A stretch of DNA of 64,000 bases from Actinokineospora bangkokensis (GCF_001940455.1 NZ_MKQR01000016.1:341125-405124), one strand, 5' to 3'; positions 52,489 through 61,640 are shown, counted from the first letter of the stretch. The notes: generated by a model not told the origin, from the letters alone. Made by a program: numbers and translations.

Positions 52489-52617
52489 GCGCAGTACACC
52501 GCTTCCCCGATTCGGCCAGCCGCGCACGAACCGTTCGCCCGGGGAGCCCCGGGCGGGCGGAGACGCGTCGTGGAAAGGGCTCGTGCGGACAAGCCTGGGT
52601 ATGCTGCGCGAAGCAGG

Positions 52618-53271
52618 ATGAGCCTTCGGCGGCAAGCGGGTGCACTGGTGGGCGCGAGAGAGCAGTTCACGGTGGTCGTTCGCGATCACGTGACGCCCTG
52701 GCTGGTGGGGCGCGGGTACACCGTGTCCAAGAAGCGGCTGTTCACCAAGAAGGGGGGACTTCTCCGCACCATCCGGGTGGATCCCGGCAAGTACGTCGAT
52801 CGGCGCAGCTACGACTTCGCGCTGATGCTCAACCTCGGTGTTCCGGGGCTCACCTGGGTGACGTTGACCCAGTGGGACTGGGGGCTGAACCTGGCGGTGC
52901 ACGGTCAGTTTCCCTGGAAGCAGGCGCGCAGGTTCGAGCTCGTCGAAGGTGCCGACCCGGGGCCCGTGGCCGAGGCCGCGCTGTCCGCGTTGGACGAAGC
53001 CTTTCAGGAGTTCTGGGACGAGCCCGTGACGCCGGAGGACCTGATCGGCATCCTCATCGGGGACCAGGACCGCCTGGACCACTTGCAGGTGTTTCCGCCG
53101 AACGCCTTCGGGCGAGCCGTGCTGGCTGCCGGGATCGCCCGCCACCTGGGCCGGTCGGCGCAAGTGGAGGAACTGAAGGCCCGGGTGGCGGACTGCGCCA
53201 CCATCGGGCACGTGGAGCACCTGCTGCCGGGCGCCCTGGCCAGGATCGATGCGGTCGAGGCCTTCGCATGA
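52618..53271 (+). CDS. DUF4304-like protein
   Basis: A protein of about 217 residues. REQFTVVVRDHVTPWLVGRGYTVSKKRLFTKKGGLLRTIRVDPGKYVDRRSYDFALMLNLGV follows the DUF4304 layout (N-terminal helix, GF/Y..KG..F, strand with ...Q/DP...F.VN.G). DUF4304 members often sit in toxin-immunity loci; none is seen here. No strong Shine-Dalgarno, so start 52618 is tentative; the frame upstream is open to 52570. Confidence 0.6.
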   Translation: MSLRRQAGALVGAREQFTVVVRDHVTPWLVGRGYTVSKKRLFTKKGGLLRTIRVDPGKYVDRRSYDFALMLNLGVPGLTWVTLTQWDWGLNLAVHGQFPWKQARRFELVEGADPGPVAEAALSALDEAFQEFWDEPVTPEDLIGILIGDQDRLDHLQVFPPNAFGRAVLAAGIARHLGRSAQVEELKARVADCATIGHVEHLLPGALARIDAVEAFA

Positions 53272-53296
53272 CCGGAACGAGGAGAGGTCACATGGG

Positions 53297-53812
53297 GTGC
53301 TGCCCGTGTCGGTGGAGCTGCGGCATCTTGATAGCGAGGGCATCGCGCTCGAACTGTTCGACGAGTCGTTCATGAAGCGCGCGGACGTGGAATCCGTCCT
53401 GCGTGAGTACATCAGCACGTTCCAGGACGCCGGGTTCACCGGTAGTCGCGGCAACTACCGGACAGCGGCCGGACTCCAGGTCAAGTTCGTGCTGGACAGG
53501 TGGGGGTGGGACGAGCGGCTCGGATGGGGCTTCGTGCTCCACGTCCAGGACAACAACCACGTCGACGAACTGGGCAACCCGCTTGAGGGGTTCCTGACGC
53601 AGATAGGGGCGCACACGCTCACGAAGAGGCTGGGAAAGAAGACACTCGGCGGCCTGTACGAGGACAATCCCGTCCTGCGCAGCCAACTGAGGAATTCCTG
53701 GTTCCCCTTCGACACCCCGGCTCGCCTGCGCGCGGTCCTGGACCTCGTCCTGGTCCCCGCGCTCGAACATGCGCGCGCGTGGTTCGACCAAGTGAACGCA
53801 GAGGGTCAGTAG
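53297..53812 (+). CDS. Hypothetical protein, possibly DUF4304-related
   Basis: A protein of about 171 residues from GTG 53297 (AGGAGAGG lies a little far upstream). ADVESVLREYISTFQDAGFTGSRGNYRTAAGLQVKFVLDRWGWDERLGWGFVLHVQDNNHVDELGNP... has the same helix, GF, strand order as the gene just upstream, with FxVH in place of the VNxG strand. The two are probably distant relatives. No functional motif. It converges on the TetR gene with a 27-bp gap. Confidence 0.5.
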   Translation: MLPVSVELRHLDSEGIALELFDESFMKRADVESVLREYISTFQDAGFTGSRGNYRTAAGLQVKFVLDRWGWDERLGWGFVLHVQDNNHVDELGNPLEGFLTQIGAHTLTKRLGKKTLGGLYEDNPVLRSQLRNSWFPFDTPARLRAVLDLVLVPALEHARAWFDQVNAEGQ

Positions 53813-53839
53813 GGGCTGACAAGCCCGCCAGTGGCCTGG

Positions 53840-54442
53840 TCAGCGCGCTGATGCGCCGCGGTGCACGAGGTCGACCAGGGAGTCCAGCCACGTGCCGGTG
53901 GGGTCGGCGTGTTCGAGGAGCACCCGGTGCAGGATCGCGCCGACCAGTGTGAAGATCACTTGCTGGGGGTCGGCGCCTTCGCGCCACTCGCCGCGTTCGC
54001 GGGCTCGTTCCGCGATGGCGAAGACCCCTGACGCCTGCTCGGACATCCGCTCCGCGGCGAGGGCTGCCATGTCTTGGGCGGAACCGGCGTGGAGTGCGGC
54101 CCGCGCCAGTGCGGCGCCTTCGGGGCGGGACAGGAACTCGGCGAGGGGTGCTGCCAGCGCGTGCAGGTCGCCGCGCAGGTCGCCGGTGTCGGGGCTGTCG
54201 GCGAGGTCGGTGCGCAGGCCGTCCATCGCCGCGGCCACCAGCGCCTCCTTGGTGGGCCAGCGCCGGTAGACGGTGGTCTTGTTCACCTCGGCGCGGCGGG
54301 CCACGCGGTCGACGCTCAACCCCTCGAACCCGGTCTCGGCCAGTTCCGCCCGCACGGCCGCGAGGACCGCCGCCACGACGGCCGCGCCTCGGGGGCGTCC
54401 CGCGTCCCGCCGCTGCGACCCGGCGGGGTTGCCGCTGGTCAT
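53840..54442 (-). CDS. TetR-family repressor
   Basis: A protein of 200 residues; ATG 54442 with AGGAGG 7 nt upstream. N-terminal TetR HTH: VLAAVRAELAETGFEGLSVDRVARRAEVNKTTVYRRWPTKEALVAAAMDGL, the full TetR_N pattern. The C-terminal part is the usual helical ligand domain (LHALAAPLAEFLSRPEGAAL ... FTLVGAILHRVLL). It is divergent from a glycosyltransferase gene whose promoter holds a perfect inverted repeat, the likely operator. It probably represses that gene until a glycosylable compound appears. Confidence 0.88.
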   Translation of the reverse strand: MTSGNPAGSQRRDAGRPRGAAVVAAVLAAVRAELAETGFEGLSVDRVARRAEVNKTTVYRRWPTKEALVAAAMDGLRTDLADSPDTGDLRGDLHALAAPLAEFLSRPEGAALARAALHAGSAQDMAALAAERMSEQASGVFAIAERARERGEWREGADPQQVIFTLVGAILHRVLLEHADPTGTWLDSLVDLVHRGASAR

Positions 54443-54547
54443 GTCGCACCCTCCTGCTCGACGTCGATCGGTGAGTATCCCGTGCCCGCCCGTGCGGCGA
54501 CTCGCCGTCCCGGGCGGGGTGTCGGACCTCGCGGCGTCTCGGCTACT

Positions 54548-54568
54548 ATTGCAACACGGAGTTGCAAT
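54548..54568. promoter_or_regulatory. TetR operator over the glycosyltransferase promoter
   Basis: Perfect arms ATTGCAAC / GTTGCAAT with a 5-nt spacer. The left arm overlaps a -10-like TACTAT (54544-54549), so binding would block transcription of the gene at 54579. Confidence 0.75.
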
Positions 54569-54578
54569 GGAGGTTGCT

Positions 54579-55820
54579 GTGCGGATCTGCGTCGTCGCCG
54601 TGGACACCCGTGGTGGGGTCCAGCCCTACGCGGCCCTCGCCTTGGGGCTGGTGCGGGCGGGGCACGAGGTGCGCCTCGTGGCTCCGGAGGACTTCACCGA
54701 CTGGTTGACCGGGATGGGCCTGGACGCCAGGCCGCTGAGCGGGCGGATGGACGAGGCCGCGCGGGCCGCGGCCGAAGCGGGCTACTCCGGCGGGGTGGTG
54801 CCCAGGGGGATGCGGGCGCGGCTGGTCGAGCAGTCGCTGGTGCAGGCCCGTGAGCTGCTCGGCCACGCCGAGGGCAGCGACGTGCTGCTGGGCGGCGTCG
54901 GTGGCTCCGTCCTGGGGCGAAAGGTGGCCGAGCGGCTCGGCGTGCCGTTCGTCCACGCGCACGTGCACCCGGTGGGGATGGTGTCCTCCGAGCTGCCCGG
55001 GGTGCTGACGCCGTGGATGCCCGCCTGGACGGGCAAGGCGGGCAACCTGGTCGGCTCGGCGATCACCGAGGCCGCGCTCACCCTGCCGTTCGGCGCCGTC
55101 TCCCGCGCCGTGCGCACGCGCGTCCTGGGTCTCCCCCGCCGCAGGCCCCGCGCACGGGTCGACGCGCCCTCGCTGTACGGGTTCAGCAGGCACCTGGTGT
55201 CGGCGCCCGCGCGGTGGGACGTCACCGGCCACTGGTTCCTGCCCGAGGACCCCGGCTGGGCTCCGCCCGACGGGCTCCAGCGGTTCCTGGCCGGGGGTGG
55301 GCCCGCGGTGTGCGTCGGGTTCGGCAGCATGGTGGGCGCGGACCCCGCGGCGACCGCCCGGCTGGTGACCGCCGCGGTCCGCCAGGTCGGCGTGCGGGCG
55401 GTCCTGCTCACCGGGTGGGGCGGCCTGCGCGACATCGCCGGGGGCGATGACGTGCTCGTCGTCGACCAGGTCCCGCACTCGTGGCTGTTCCCCCGGGTCG
55501 CGACGGTGGTGCACCACGGGGGCGCGGGCACCACGGCGGCCGCCGCCCGCGCGGGGGTGCCCGCTGTCGTGGTCCCGCACGGGGTGGACCAGCCGTTCTG
55601 GGGCGGGAGGGTCGCCGCGCTCGGCGTGGGTCCGAGCCCCCTCCCGCGATCGACCCTGTCCGTGGGGTCGTTGGCGGCGGCCTTGCGGACCACCCTCGAA
55701 GACGAGGGCATGCGCGCACGTGCGGCGGTCCTCGGCGAACGGATCAGCGGCGAGGACGGCGTCACGCGGGCTGTCGAGGTCCTGGACCGAGGTGTCGCAG
55801 GAGCGACGAGGCACCGGTGA
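54579..55820 (+). CDS. UDP-glycosyltransferase, macrolide-glycosyltransferase-like
   Basis: A GT1-type enzyme of 413 residues. The N-terminal domain starts RICVVAVDTRGGVQPYAALALGLVRAGHEVRLV, and the C-terminal nucleotide-sugar motif is VVHHGGAGTTAAAARAGVPAVVVPHGVDQPFWGGRVAALGVG, the usual signature including the HGGxGT and final DQPFW. The start is GTG 54579 because GGAGG lies 6 nt upstream; ATG 54567 is inside the operator. TetR control with a GT suggests inducible glycosylation of a toxic or secreted small molecule, such as macrolide inactivation or natural-product tailoring. Confidence 0.9.
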   Translation: MRICVVAVDTRGGVQPYAALALGLVRAGHEVRLVAPEDFTDWLTGMGLDARPLSGRMDEAARAAAEAGYSGGVVPRGMRARLVEQSLVQARELLGHAEGSDVLLGGVGGSVLGRKVAERLGVPFVHAHVHPVGMVSSELPGVLTPWMPAWTGKAGNLVGSAITEAALTLPFGAVSRAVRTRVLGLPRRRPRARVDAPSLYGFSRHLVSAPARWDVTGHWFLPEDPGWAPPDGLQRFLAGGGPAVCVGFGSMVGADPAATARLVTAAVRQVGVRAVLLTGWGGLRDIAGGDDVLVVDQVPHSWLFPRVATVVHHGGAGTTAAAARAGVPAVVVPHGVDQPFWGGRVAALGVGPSPLPRSTLSVGSLAAALRTTLEDEGMRARAAVLGERISGEDGVTRAVEVLDRGVAGATRHR

Positions 55821-55858
55821 CCCGCGCCGCCGCTGCTCCGGTCGGCTCGTGCGGTCGG

Positions 55859-56890
55859 TCAGGCGATGGGCGTGCGCGATTCGGCGGGTTCGCGGTGGGC
55901 GTTGTCCCGGAACTCCGAGGGGGAGCAGCCGTAGCGGGCTCGGAAGCAGCGGCTCAGGTGCGACTGGTCGGCGAACCCCCATCGGCTGGCGAGGTCGGCG
56001 AGCGGGCGGGTGGCCGCGGTGGCGGTCAACTCGCGGGCGCACCCCTCGACGCGCAGGGCGGTGACGGTCTTGCCGAAGCTGCGACCGCCCTCGTGGAAGA
56101 GCCGGTGGAGCTTGCGCACCGAGATGCCGAAGCGGGCGGTCACCTTCTCGGCGGTCAGCTTGGCGCCGGTGACGTTGGCGGCCAGGTAGCGGACGATGGC
56201 GGCCCGCAGCGCGGCGTCGAGGGTCGCGCGGGAGGTGTCGCGCAGCGCGTCGCTGCCGCCCGTGGCCGCGGCCAGGACCGAGCTGAAGGCGACGTCCGCG
56301 GCGTCCTTGGCGTGCGGGTCGAGCCCGTCGAGGTTCTGCCAGATGGACGTCATCGTCGAGGCGACGAGGTTCGCGGGGCCCGCCCGGCCCGCGTCGTGGG
56401 CGACGGCGGTGAAGCGGTGGGGGTCCGACAGCAGGGGGAGCAGTTGTGCCCGCGGCACGCGGAAGGAGAGCACGTGCCACTCCCGGGTCGCCTTGTCCGC
56501 GACGAAGTCGAGCCGGTACTCGCTCGTGGTGTCGAACAGCGCGAAGCCGCCCGGCGCGACCACGCACGTGCGGCCCCCTTGGCTGCCGACGCAGTGGCCG
56601 CTGAGCTGGAGGTTGACGAAGACCTGGTCGGAGGCGGTCCGGCGGACCTCGGCCGGGCCGTGGCTGATCAGCTGCGTCGTGGAGGTGACCTCGGCGCAGT
56701 TGGTCGCGGTCAGCGCGGACGAGCGGACCCAGCTGGCCATGCCCGGCTCGTCCGGGACCCGCCCGCGGCGGCCGCCCGCCTGCTCGGCGGCCAGCGGGGT
56801 GAACGCCTCGCAGATGACCTCGCGCCAGTAGCTGAACTGCTCGCCCACGGGCCGGTCCAGCGTGGTCCAGAACGGCAACGGGACCTCCAT
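55859..56890 (-). CDS. AraC-family transcription regulator
   Basis: A protein of about 343 residues. The N-terminal part (FWTTLDRPVGEQFSYWREVICEAFTPL) starts an AraC-binding-like domain of the type seen in actinobacterial AraC proteins (AraC_binding_2), with VFVNLQLSGHCVGSQGGRTCVVAPGGFALFDT. The C-terminal double HTH: VRYLAANVTGAKLTAEKVTARFGISVRKLHRLFHEGG and RPLADLASRWGFADQSHLSRCFRARYGCSPSEFR. It is divergent from an acyl-CoA dehydrogenase gene and probably controls it. Confidence 0.88.
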   Translation of the reverse strand: MEVPLPFWTTLDRPVGEQFSYWREVICEAFTPLAAEQAGGRRGRVPDEPGMASWVRSSALTATNCAEVTSTTQLISHGPAEVRRTASDQVFVNLQLSGHCVGSQGGRTCVVAPGGFALFDTTSEYRLDFVADKATREWHVLSFRVPRAQLLPLLSDPHRFTAVAHDAGRAGPANLVASTMTSIWQNLDGLDPHAKDAADVAFSSVLAAATGGSDALRDTSRATLDAALRAAIVRYLAANVTGAKLTAEKVTARFGISVRKLHRLFHEGGRSFGKTVTALRVEGCARELTATAATRPLADLASRWGFADQSHLSRCFRARYGCSPSEFRDNAHREPAESRTPIA

Positions 56891-57269
56891 CTCGCCTCGG
56901 CCCTGGTGCAACCTCGGGTGCGGTGGGGGCGGCATCGGTGGATCGTCGCGACGACAGCGACGCGCACCCCGCGATGGCAGGCTGCTTCTCCTTGCGGGGA
57001 AGGTTTGCAGGCGGGGGTTGCGTGAGGATTACACGCAGGTCACGCGCGCAGCCCGGGAACCGCTCATCGCGCCGCAGTGCCACAACGGGGACTTCCCGGG
57101 GCGGCATGGCGGGTACCGAATCCCCTTGCACAGCTGGACATCCGGGTGTCGTGCGCATTCGTCCAACCCGTGGTGCAGTCCTGTCCAAGCCACCGGCGTC
57201 GGCACGGGCGAGCATTCCCCCGTCCCGGCGCACCACAGCGCACGGGTGTCGACCCGGAAGGTGGCACCG
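56891..57269. other. Divergent promoter region AraC / acyl-CoA dehydrogenase
   Basis: About 380 bp between divergent starts, no gene. No clear direct repeats were identified, but AraC sites for both genes are expected here. Confidence 0.4.
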
Positions 57270-58529
57270 ATGACCCTCGACTTCACGCTGGACGCGGATC
57301 AGCTGGCGCTCCGCATGCAGGCCAGGGAGTTCGCCAGCACCGTGCTGAGCGGTGTGGAGGAGGCGATCGCGCCGCTGTCCAAGCCCGAAGAGCGCTTCTA
57401 CGCGCTGCGGCCGTTCTTCCAGCAGATGGTGGACGCAGGCTTCGTCAAGGCGCTCGTCCCCGGGGAGTACGGCGGCGCGCCGTTCACCTCGTTGCAGTTC
57501 GTCCTCGCGGTCGAGGAGATCGCGCGCGTCGACGTCAACGTCGCCTCGGCGGTGCTGGGCACCGGGCTGGGGCTGCACCCGATCGTGCACTTCGGGACCG
57601 AGGAGCAGAAGCGCCGCTTCCTGCCGCCGTTCTGCGGTTCTGACCCGAAGCTGGCCGCCATCGCCTACACGGAGGTCACCGGGGGCGCCAACTACGACTC
57701 GCCGGACCCGAAGGTGGGCGTGCAGACCTTCGCCAGGGTCGAGGGCGACGAGATCGTGCTGAACGGCTCGAAGCACTACACCACCAACGCCTCCGGCTGG
57801 GAGGGCGAGGGCGCCGACCTGATCAGCGTGGTCTGCCGCACCGACCCGGCCAAGCCGCCGCAGGAGTCGCTGGCGATCGTCGTGGTCGAGCGGGGCACCC
57901 CGGGCGTGGAGATCACCGGGATGATCGACACGATCGGGCACCGCGCCACCAACTCGCCCCGCGTCGAGTTCCGCGACGTGCGCGTCCCGATCGGCAACAT
58001 GATCGGCCGGCCGGGCGACGGCATCGACATCGTCAAGAGCGCGTTCTCCTGGACGTGCGCACCGATCGGAGCCGCCTGCGTCGGCCGCATGCGGGCCGCG
58101 TTCGAGTACGCCTACGAGTTCGCCAGGACGGACAACCGCTCGGGCCCGCACCCGGTCATCGAGTACCAGAACGCGGGCTACATGCTGGCCGACATCAAGA
58201 TGCGCATCGAGGCCGCCCGGTACCTGTCGTGGAAGGCCGCCGACCACTTCGACAAGACCGGCGGGAAGGACCGCGAGGCCGCCAACATGACCAAGGTCTA
58301 CGCTTCGGAGCTGTCGGTCCAGACCGTCTACGACGCGATGCGGCTGGTCGGGGTCGACGGCTACGGCGACAAGACGCCGATCGCCGCGATCATGCAGGAC
58401 GTCCTGTGCTTCCCGGTCTACGACGGCGGCAACATGGGCGTGCGGCGGCGCGCGCTGCACGAGATGTTCATGGAGCCCAGCTACGACCACCTCGCCGTGG
58501 CCGAGAACCGCCTCTCGACGGGGAGCTGA
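57270..58529 (+). CDS. Acyl-CoA dehydrogenase
   Basis: A flavoprotein of 419 residues, normal length. MTLDFTLDADQLALRMQAREF and LVPGEYGGAPFTSLQFVLAVEEIARVD (helical N-terminal domain), AAIAYTEVTGGANYDS and LNGSKHYTTNASG (beta domain, FAD contact region), and the C-terminal helical domain (YQNAGYMLADIKMRIEAARYLSWKAAD, LVGVDGYGDKTPIAAIMQDVLCFPVYDGG). AGGTGG lies 6 nt before ATG. It oxidises an acyl-CoA to the 2-enoyl-CoA; chain length and pathway are not evident since no other beta-oxidation gene is near. Divergent AraC regulator. Confidence 0.9.
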   Translation: MTLDFTLDADQLALRMQAREFASTVLSGVEEAIAPLSKPEERFYALRPFFQQMVDAGFVKALVPGEYGGAPFTSLQFVLAVEEIARVDVNVASAVLGTGLGLHPIVHFGTEEQKRRFLPPFCGSDPKLAAIAYTEVTGGANYDSPDPKVGVQTFARVEGDEIVLNGSKHYTTNASGWEGEGADLISVVCRTDPAKPPQESLAIVVVERGTPGVEITGMIDTIGHRATNSPRVEFRDVRVPIGNMIGRPGDGIDIVKSAFSWTCAPIGAACVGRMRAAFEYAYEFARTDNRSGPHPVIEYQNAGYMLADIKMRIEAARYLSWKAADHFDKTGGKDREAANMTKVYASELSVQTVYDAMRLVGVDGYGDKTPIAAIMQDVLCFPVYDGGNMGVRRRALHEMFMEPSYDHLAVAENRLSTGS

Positions 58530-58714
58530 GCGGCCCGCGCGGCGGGCTTCCCGGGGGATGAGCCGGAAAGCCCGCCGTCGCGCCCGAGCCCGTCCCGCCT
58601 GCGGCCCGGTGGCGTTCCGCCGGGCAGGAGGCGCGGTTCGTGAACCATTTCCGTGCCTGCTTCGTTGGCAGAAGTGGTTCGCCGGCCGCCTACTCCCGCG
58701 TAGCCTCTGGTGCC

Positions 58715-59566
58715 GTGTCCCCTGAGCACCCCGTCTTCGACGAACCCGCTCTCCACTCCGGAGTCGCCGCGCACGCACCTCTCGCGCCCGCCGAGGACGC
58801 GGCCGTCGCTGCGTGGCGGGCGACGCTCCTGCGGCGCGCCAAGGTCCAGTTCTTCCTCCTCGTCCTGCTCGGCTCGGTCGCGGTGCTGGTCGGTGCCGGT
58901 TTCCTGCCCGCGGACACGCCGCCGGTCGTCACCCTGGGCGCGCGGGTCCTCGGCCTGGTCGTCGTCCTGGCCGGCGCCGTGGTCTTCCTCGTCCGGCAGA
59001 ACAAGCGCGCGCTGCTGGTCGGGGACCACCAGCTCAGCGTGCTGGACCCGCTGAAGTGCCCGGTCACCCAGGACCAGTGGGACCTCGCGGTGGGCAGGGC
59101 GCGGTTCTGGCCGGTGGTCGCCCTGACGTGGGCGGTGGTCTTCGCGGGCTATGCGTACGGCTTGTGGCTGATGGACCCGTCCTGGGACCTGGTGCGGGGG
59201 TTGGGCGTCGCCGCGCTCCTCGGCGTCGGGGTTGGGCTCCTGGTCCGCGCCGCGCCTGCGCGGCTCGCCAAGAGCCACCAGGTCGTCCCCTACCCGGCCG
59301 TTCAGGCTGAGCGCCGCTGGATGGTCCCCTCCGACGCGGTGAAGTACACCCGCGTGGCCCGCAGGGGGATCGTCAACGCGGTGGTCCTGCTGCTCTTCTT
59401 CGCGGCGCTGGTGGCTGTTGTCGCGGTCGGCGACTCGCCTGCCACCGCCCCGTGGACCTTCCTGGCCTTCCCCCTGGTGGTCCTCTACTACTCCGTCCGG
59501 CGCTTCACCGCCACCCGCCGCTACTTCGGCACCGTCAGCTTCGCCCCGCCGGGCTACCCGGTCTGA
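58715..59566 (+). CDS. Polytopic membrane protein, unknown function
   Basis: A protein of about 283 residues from GTG 58715. Helices: FFLLVLLGSVAVLVGAGF, LGLVVVLAGAVVFLV, FWPVVALTWAVVFAGYAYGLWL, GLGVAALLGVGVGLLV, AVVLLLFFAALVAVVAVG and TFLAFPLVVLYYSV, six in all. Basic loops between (RQNKRALL, RLAKSHQV). No family recognised. Single-gene unit. Confidence 0.6.
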   Translation: MSPEHPVFDEPALHSGVAAHAPLAPAEDAAVAAWRATLLRRAKVQFFLLVLLGSVAVLVGAGFLPADTPPVVTLGARVLGLVVVLAGAVVFLVRQNKRALLVGDHQLSVLDPLKCPVTQDQWDLAVGRARFWPVVALTWAVVFAGYAYGLWLMDPSWDLVRGLGVAALLGVGVGLLVRAAPARLAKSHQVVPYPAVQAERRWMVPSDAVKYTRVARRGIVNAVVLLLFFAALVAVVAVGDSPATAPWTFLAFPLVVLYYSVRRFTATRRYFGTVSFAPPGYPV

Positions 59567-59646
59567 CGCCCGACCACGCCGAGCGCCGCGCCACCGCCGC
59601 GTGGAGGCGGTGAGGCGGCGTCAGCTCGGGTGGGCGGCGGAGGCGG

Positions 59647-60123
59647 TCAGGGGCAGCAGCCCTCGGGCTGGGCGGACTTGTCCACCTCGCCGGTCGTGTC
59701 GGGTTGGCAGCAGGTGGCCGGGGTGGCGAGCGCGGCGCTGTCGCTGCCGTAGGTCGCGGAGTCGGCCTTGACCGTGTAGACCTCCCACGGTTCCTGCCCG
59801 GGGCCGTGCACCCACACCTTGTCCTGGACGGCGTAGCAGCAGGTGGTGTCGTCCTCGGTGAGGGTGTCCAACCCCTCGCCGGTCAGGCGCTGGGTGGCCG
59901 CGTTGACCTGGTCGGTGGTCTCCACCTCGACGCCGAGGTGGTCCAGGGCGGTGGCCTGGCCGGGCTCACCTTCGAGCAGGACGAGCTTGAGCGGGGGCTC
60001 GGCGATGGCGAAGTTGGCGTACCCGGCGCGCAGCTTGGCGGGTTCGACGCCGAAGAGCTTGCTGTAGAAGTCGATCGAGGCGCGCAGGTCGCCCACGCGC
60101 AGCGCGAGCTGGACTCGGGACAT
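59647..60123 (-). CDS. arsI: ArsI/CadI-family heavy-metal resistance lyase
   Basis: A protein of 158 residues in the vicinal-oxygen-chelate fold. RVQLALRVGDLRASIDFYSKLFGVEPAKLRAGYANFAIAEPPLKLVLLE starts the fold, HLGVEVETTDQV follows, and DTTCCYAVQDKVWVHGPGQEPWEVYTV gives the paired Cys and the Glu expected in ArsI, which cleaves the C-As bond of organoarsenicals. A Cys-rich tail (ATCCQP, GCCP) is present. CadI-like metal-induced homologues are similar. ATG 60123 has GGGAG upstream. Divergent from arsR in an ars island. Confidence 0.85.
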   Translation of the reverse strand: MSRVQLALRVGDLRASIDFYSKLFGVEPAKLRAGYANFAIAEPPLKLVLLEGEPGQATALDHLGVEVETTDQVNAATQRLTGEGLDTLTEDDTTCCYAVQDKVWVHGPGQEPWEVYTVKADSATYGSDSAALATPATCCQPDTTGEVDKSAQPEGCCP

Positions 60124-60190
60124 GGCCACTCCCTCTGGATAGACGTTCGTCGATATGGTGACGCCGCCACCTTGCCCGGTTGCATCGAAG

Positions 60191-60204
60191 TCTGTCAACA
60201 TAGA
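60191..60204. promoter_or_regulatory. Putative ArsR operator
   Basis: TCTGTCAACATAGA, an imperfect palindrome, lies 4 nt before the arsR GTG and between the divergent arsI and arsR genes. TTGCAT (60179) and TAGACG (60201) may be the arsR -35/-10, giving a nearly leaderless arsR message. Confidence 0.45.
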
Positions 60205-60207
60205 CGC

Positions 60208-60573
60208 GTGTCGAAACAGATCCCGCTGAGCGCGGCGGACGCCTGCTGCTCGCCGCTGGCCCGCGCGCCGCTGACCGCCGAGCAGGCGGTGGACCTGGCG
60301 AAGCTGTTCAAGGCCCTGTCCGACCCGGTCCGCCTGCGCCTGCTGTCGTTGATCGCCTCGCACGAGGGGGGCGAGGCGTGCGTGTGCGACCTGGTCGAGG
60401 TGTTCGACCTGTCCCAACCCACGATCTCCCACCACCTGAAGGTGCTGCGCGAGTCCGGGCTGATCACGGGCGAGCGGCGGGGGACGTGGGTGTACTACCG
60501 GGTCCACCCGGAGGTGCTGTCGCGGCTGTCGGCGGTCCTGGTGCCGGGCGAGACCCCGGTGGTGACCGCGTGA
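60208..60573 (+). CDS. arsR: ArsR-family arsenic repressor
   Basis: A protein of 121 residues from GTG 60208. AVDLAKLFKALSDPVRLRLLSLIASHEGGEACVCDLVEVFDLSQPTISHHLKVLRESGLI is a full ArsR winged helix with CVC (C58, C60) in the metal-sensing helix position and Cys13-Cys14 near the N-terminus, an arrangement seen in As(III)-responsive ArsR of actinobacteria. It is first in the arsR-acr3-arsC-arsN1 operon (each start overlapping the previous stop by 4 bp) and probably also controls divergent arsI. Confidence 0.93.
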   Translation: MSKQIPLSAADACCSPLARAPLTAEQAVDLAKLFKALSDPVRLRLLSLIASHEGGEACVCDLVEVFDLSQPTISHHLKVLRESGLITGERRGTWVYYRVHPEVLSRLSAVLVPGETPVVTA

Positions 60574-61640
60574 GCACGGTCGGCGCGCGGGTCCCGGGCC
60601 GGTTGTCGACCCTGGACCGGCTGCTGCCGGTGTGGATCGGCGCGGCGATGCTCGCAGGGCTGGCGGCGGGCAGGGTGGTCCCCGGGTTGGCCGGTGCGCT
60701 GGACGCGGTGTCGGTGTCCGGGGTGTCGCTGCCGATCGCCCTGGGGCTGCTGGTCATGATGTACCCGGTGCTGGCCAAGGTCCGCTACGACCGGCTCGGC
60801 GCCGTCACCGGCGACCGGCGCCTGCTGTGGACCTCGCTGGTCGCCAACTGGGTGGTCGGCCCCGCGCTGATGTTCGCCCTGGCTTGGCTGCTGCTGCCCG
60901 ACCTGCCCGAGTACCGCACCGGGCTGGTCATCGTCGGCCTGGCCCGCTGCATCGCGATGGTCGTCATCTGGAACGACCTCGCCTGCGGCGACCGCGAGGC
61001 CGCCGCCGTCCTGGTCGCCCTCAACTCGGTGTTCCAGGTCATCGCCTTCGGCGCCCTGGGCTGGTTCTACCTGTCCGCGCTGCCCGGCCTGCTCGGCCTG
61101 CCGCAGGCGGAACTGGCCGTGTCCGGTTGGCACGTCGCGGGCAGCGTCCTGGTCTTCCTGGGCATCCCCCTCGTCGCGGGCTACCTCACCCGCCGGCTGG
61201 GCGAACGCGCCCGCGGGCGGGAGTGGTACGAGGACCGGTTCCTGCCCCGCGTCGGCCCCATCGCCCTGTACGGGTTGCTGTTCACCATCGTGGTCCTGTT
61301 CGCCCTGCAAGGCGAGCAGATCACCAGCCGCCCCCTCGACGTCGTCCGCATCGCGCTGCCGCTGCTGGCCTACTTCGCGATCATGTGGGCCGGGTCCTAC
61401 GCCCTCGGCCGCGCCGTCGGGCTGCCCTACGAGCGCACCACCACGTTGGCGTTCACGGCCGCGGGCAACAACTTCGAGCTCGCCATCGCCGTCGCCATCG
61501 CGACCTTCGGCGCCACCAGCGGCCAAGCGCTCGCCGGGGTCGTCGGCCCCCTCATCGAGGTCCCCGTCCTCGTCGGCCTCGTCCACGTCTCCCTCGCCCT
61601 GCGCGACCGCCACACCGCCCGTCAGGAGAACCGCTCGTGA
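60570..61640 (+). CDS. acr3: ACR3-family arsenite exporter
   Basis: A protein of 356 residues with ten hydrophobic helices. LPIALGLLVMMYPVLAKVRYDRLG, LVIVGLARCIAMVVIWNDLACGD (conserved Cys127 of helix 4 required in ACR3) and FTAAGNNFELAIAVAIATFG are the family signatures. Exports As(III) using the proton gradient. GTG start in a GTGA overlap with arsR. Confidence 0.93.
   Translation: MSTVGARVPGRLSTLDRLLPVWIGAAMLAGLAAGRVVPGLAGALDAVSVSGVSLPIALGLLVMMYPVLAKVRYDRLGAVTGDRRLLWTSLVANWVVGPALMFALAWLLLPDLPEYRTGLVIVGLARCIAMVVIWNDLACGDREAAAVLVALNSVFQVIAFGALGWFYLSALPGLLGLPQAELAVSGWHVAGSVLVFLGIPLVAGYLTRRLGERARGREWYEDRFLPRVGPIALYGLLFTIVVLFALQGEQITSRPLDVVRIALPLLAYFAIMWAGSYALGRAVGLPYERTTTLAFTAAGNNFELAIAVAIATFGATSGQALAGVVGPLIEVPVLVGLVHVSLALRDRHTARQENRS

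Noticed and set aside
54546-58778. A 1410-residue minus-strand ORF
   Set aside because: Arg/His/Gly-rich shadow of the glycosyltransferase, AraC and dehydrogenase genes.
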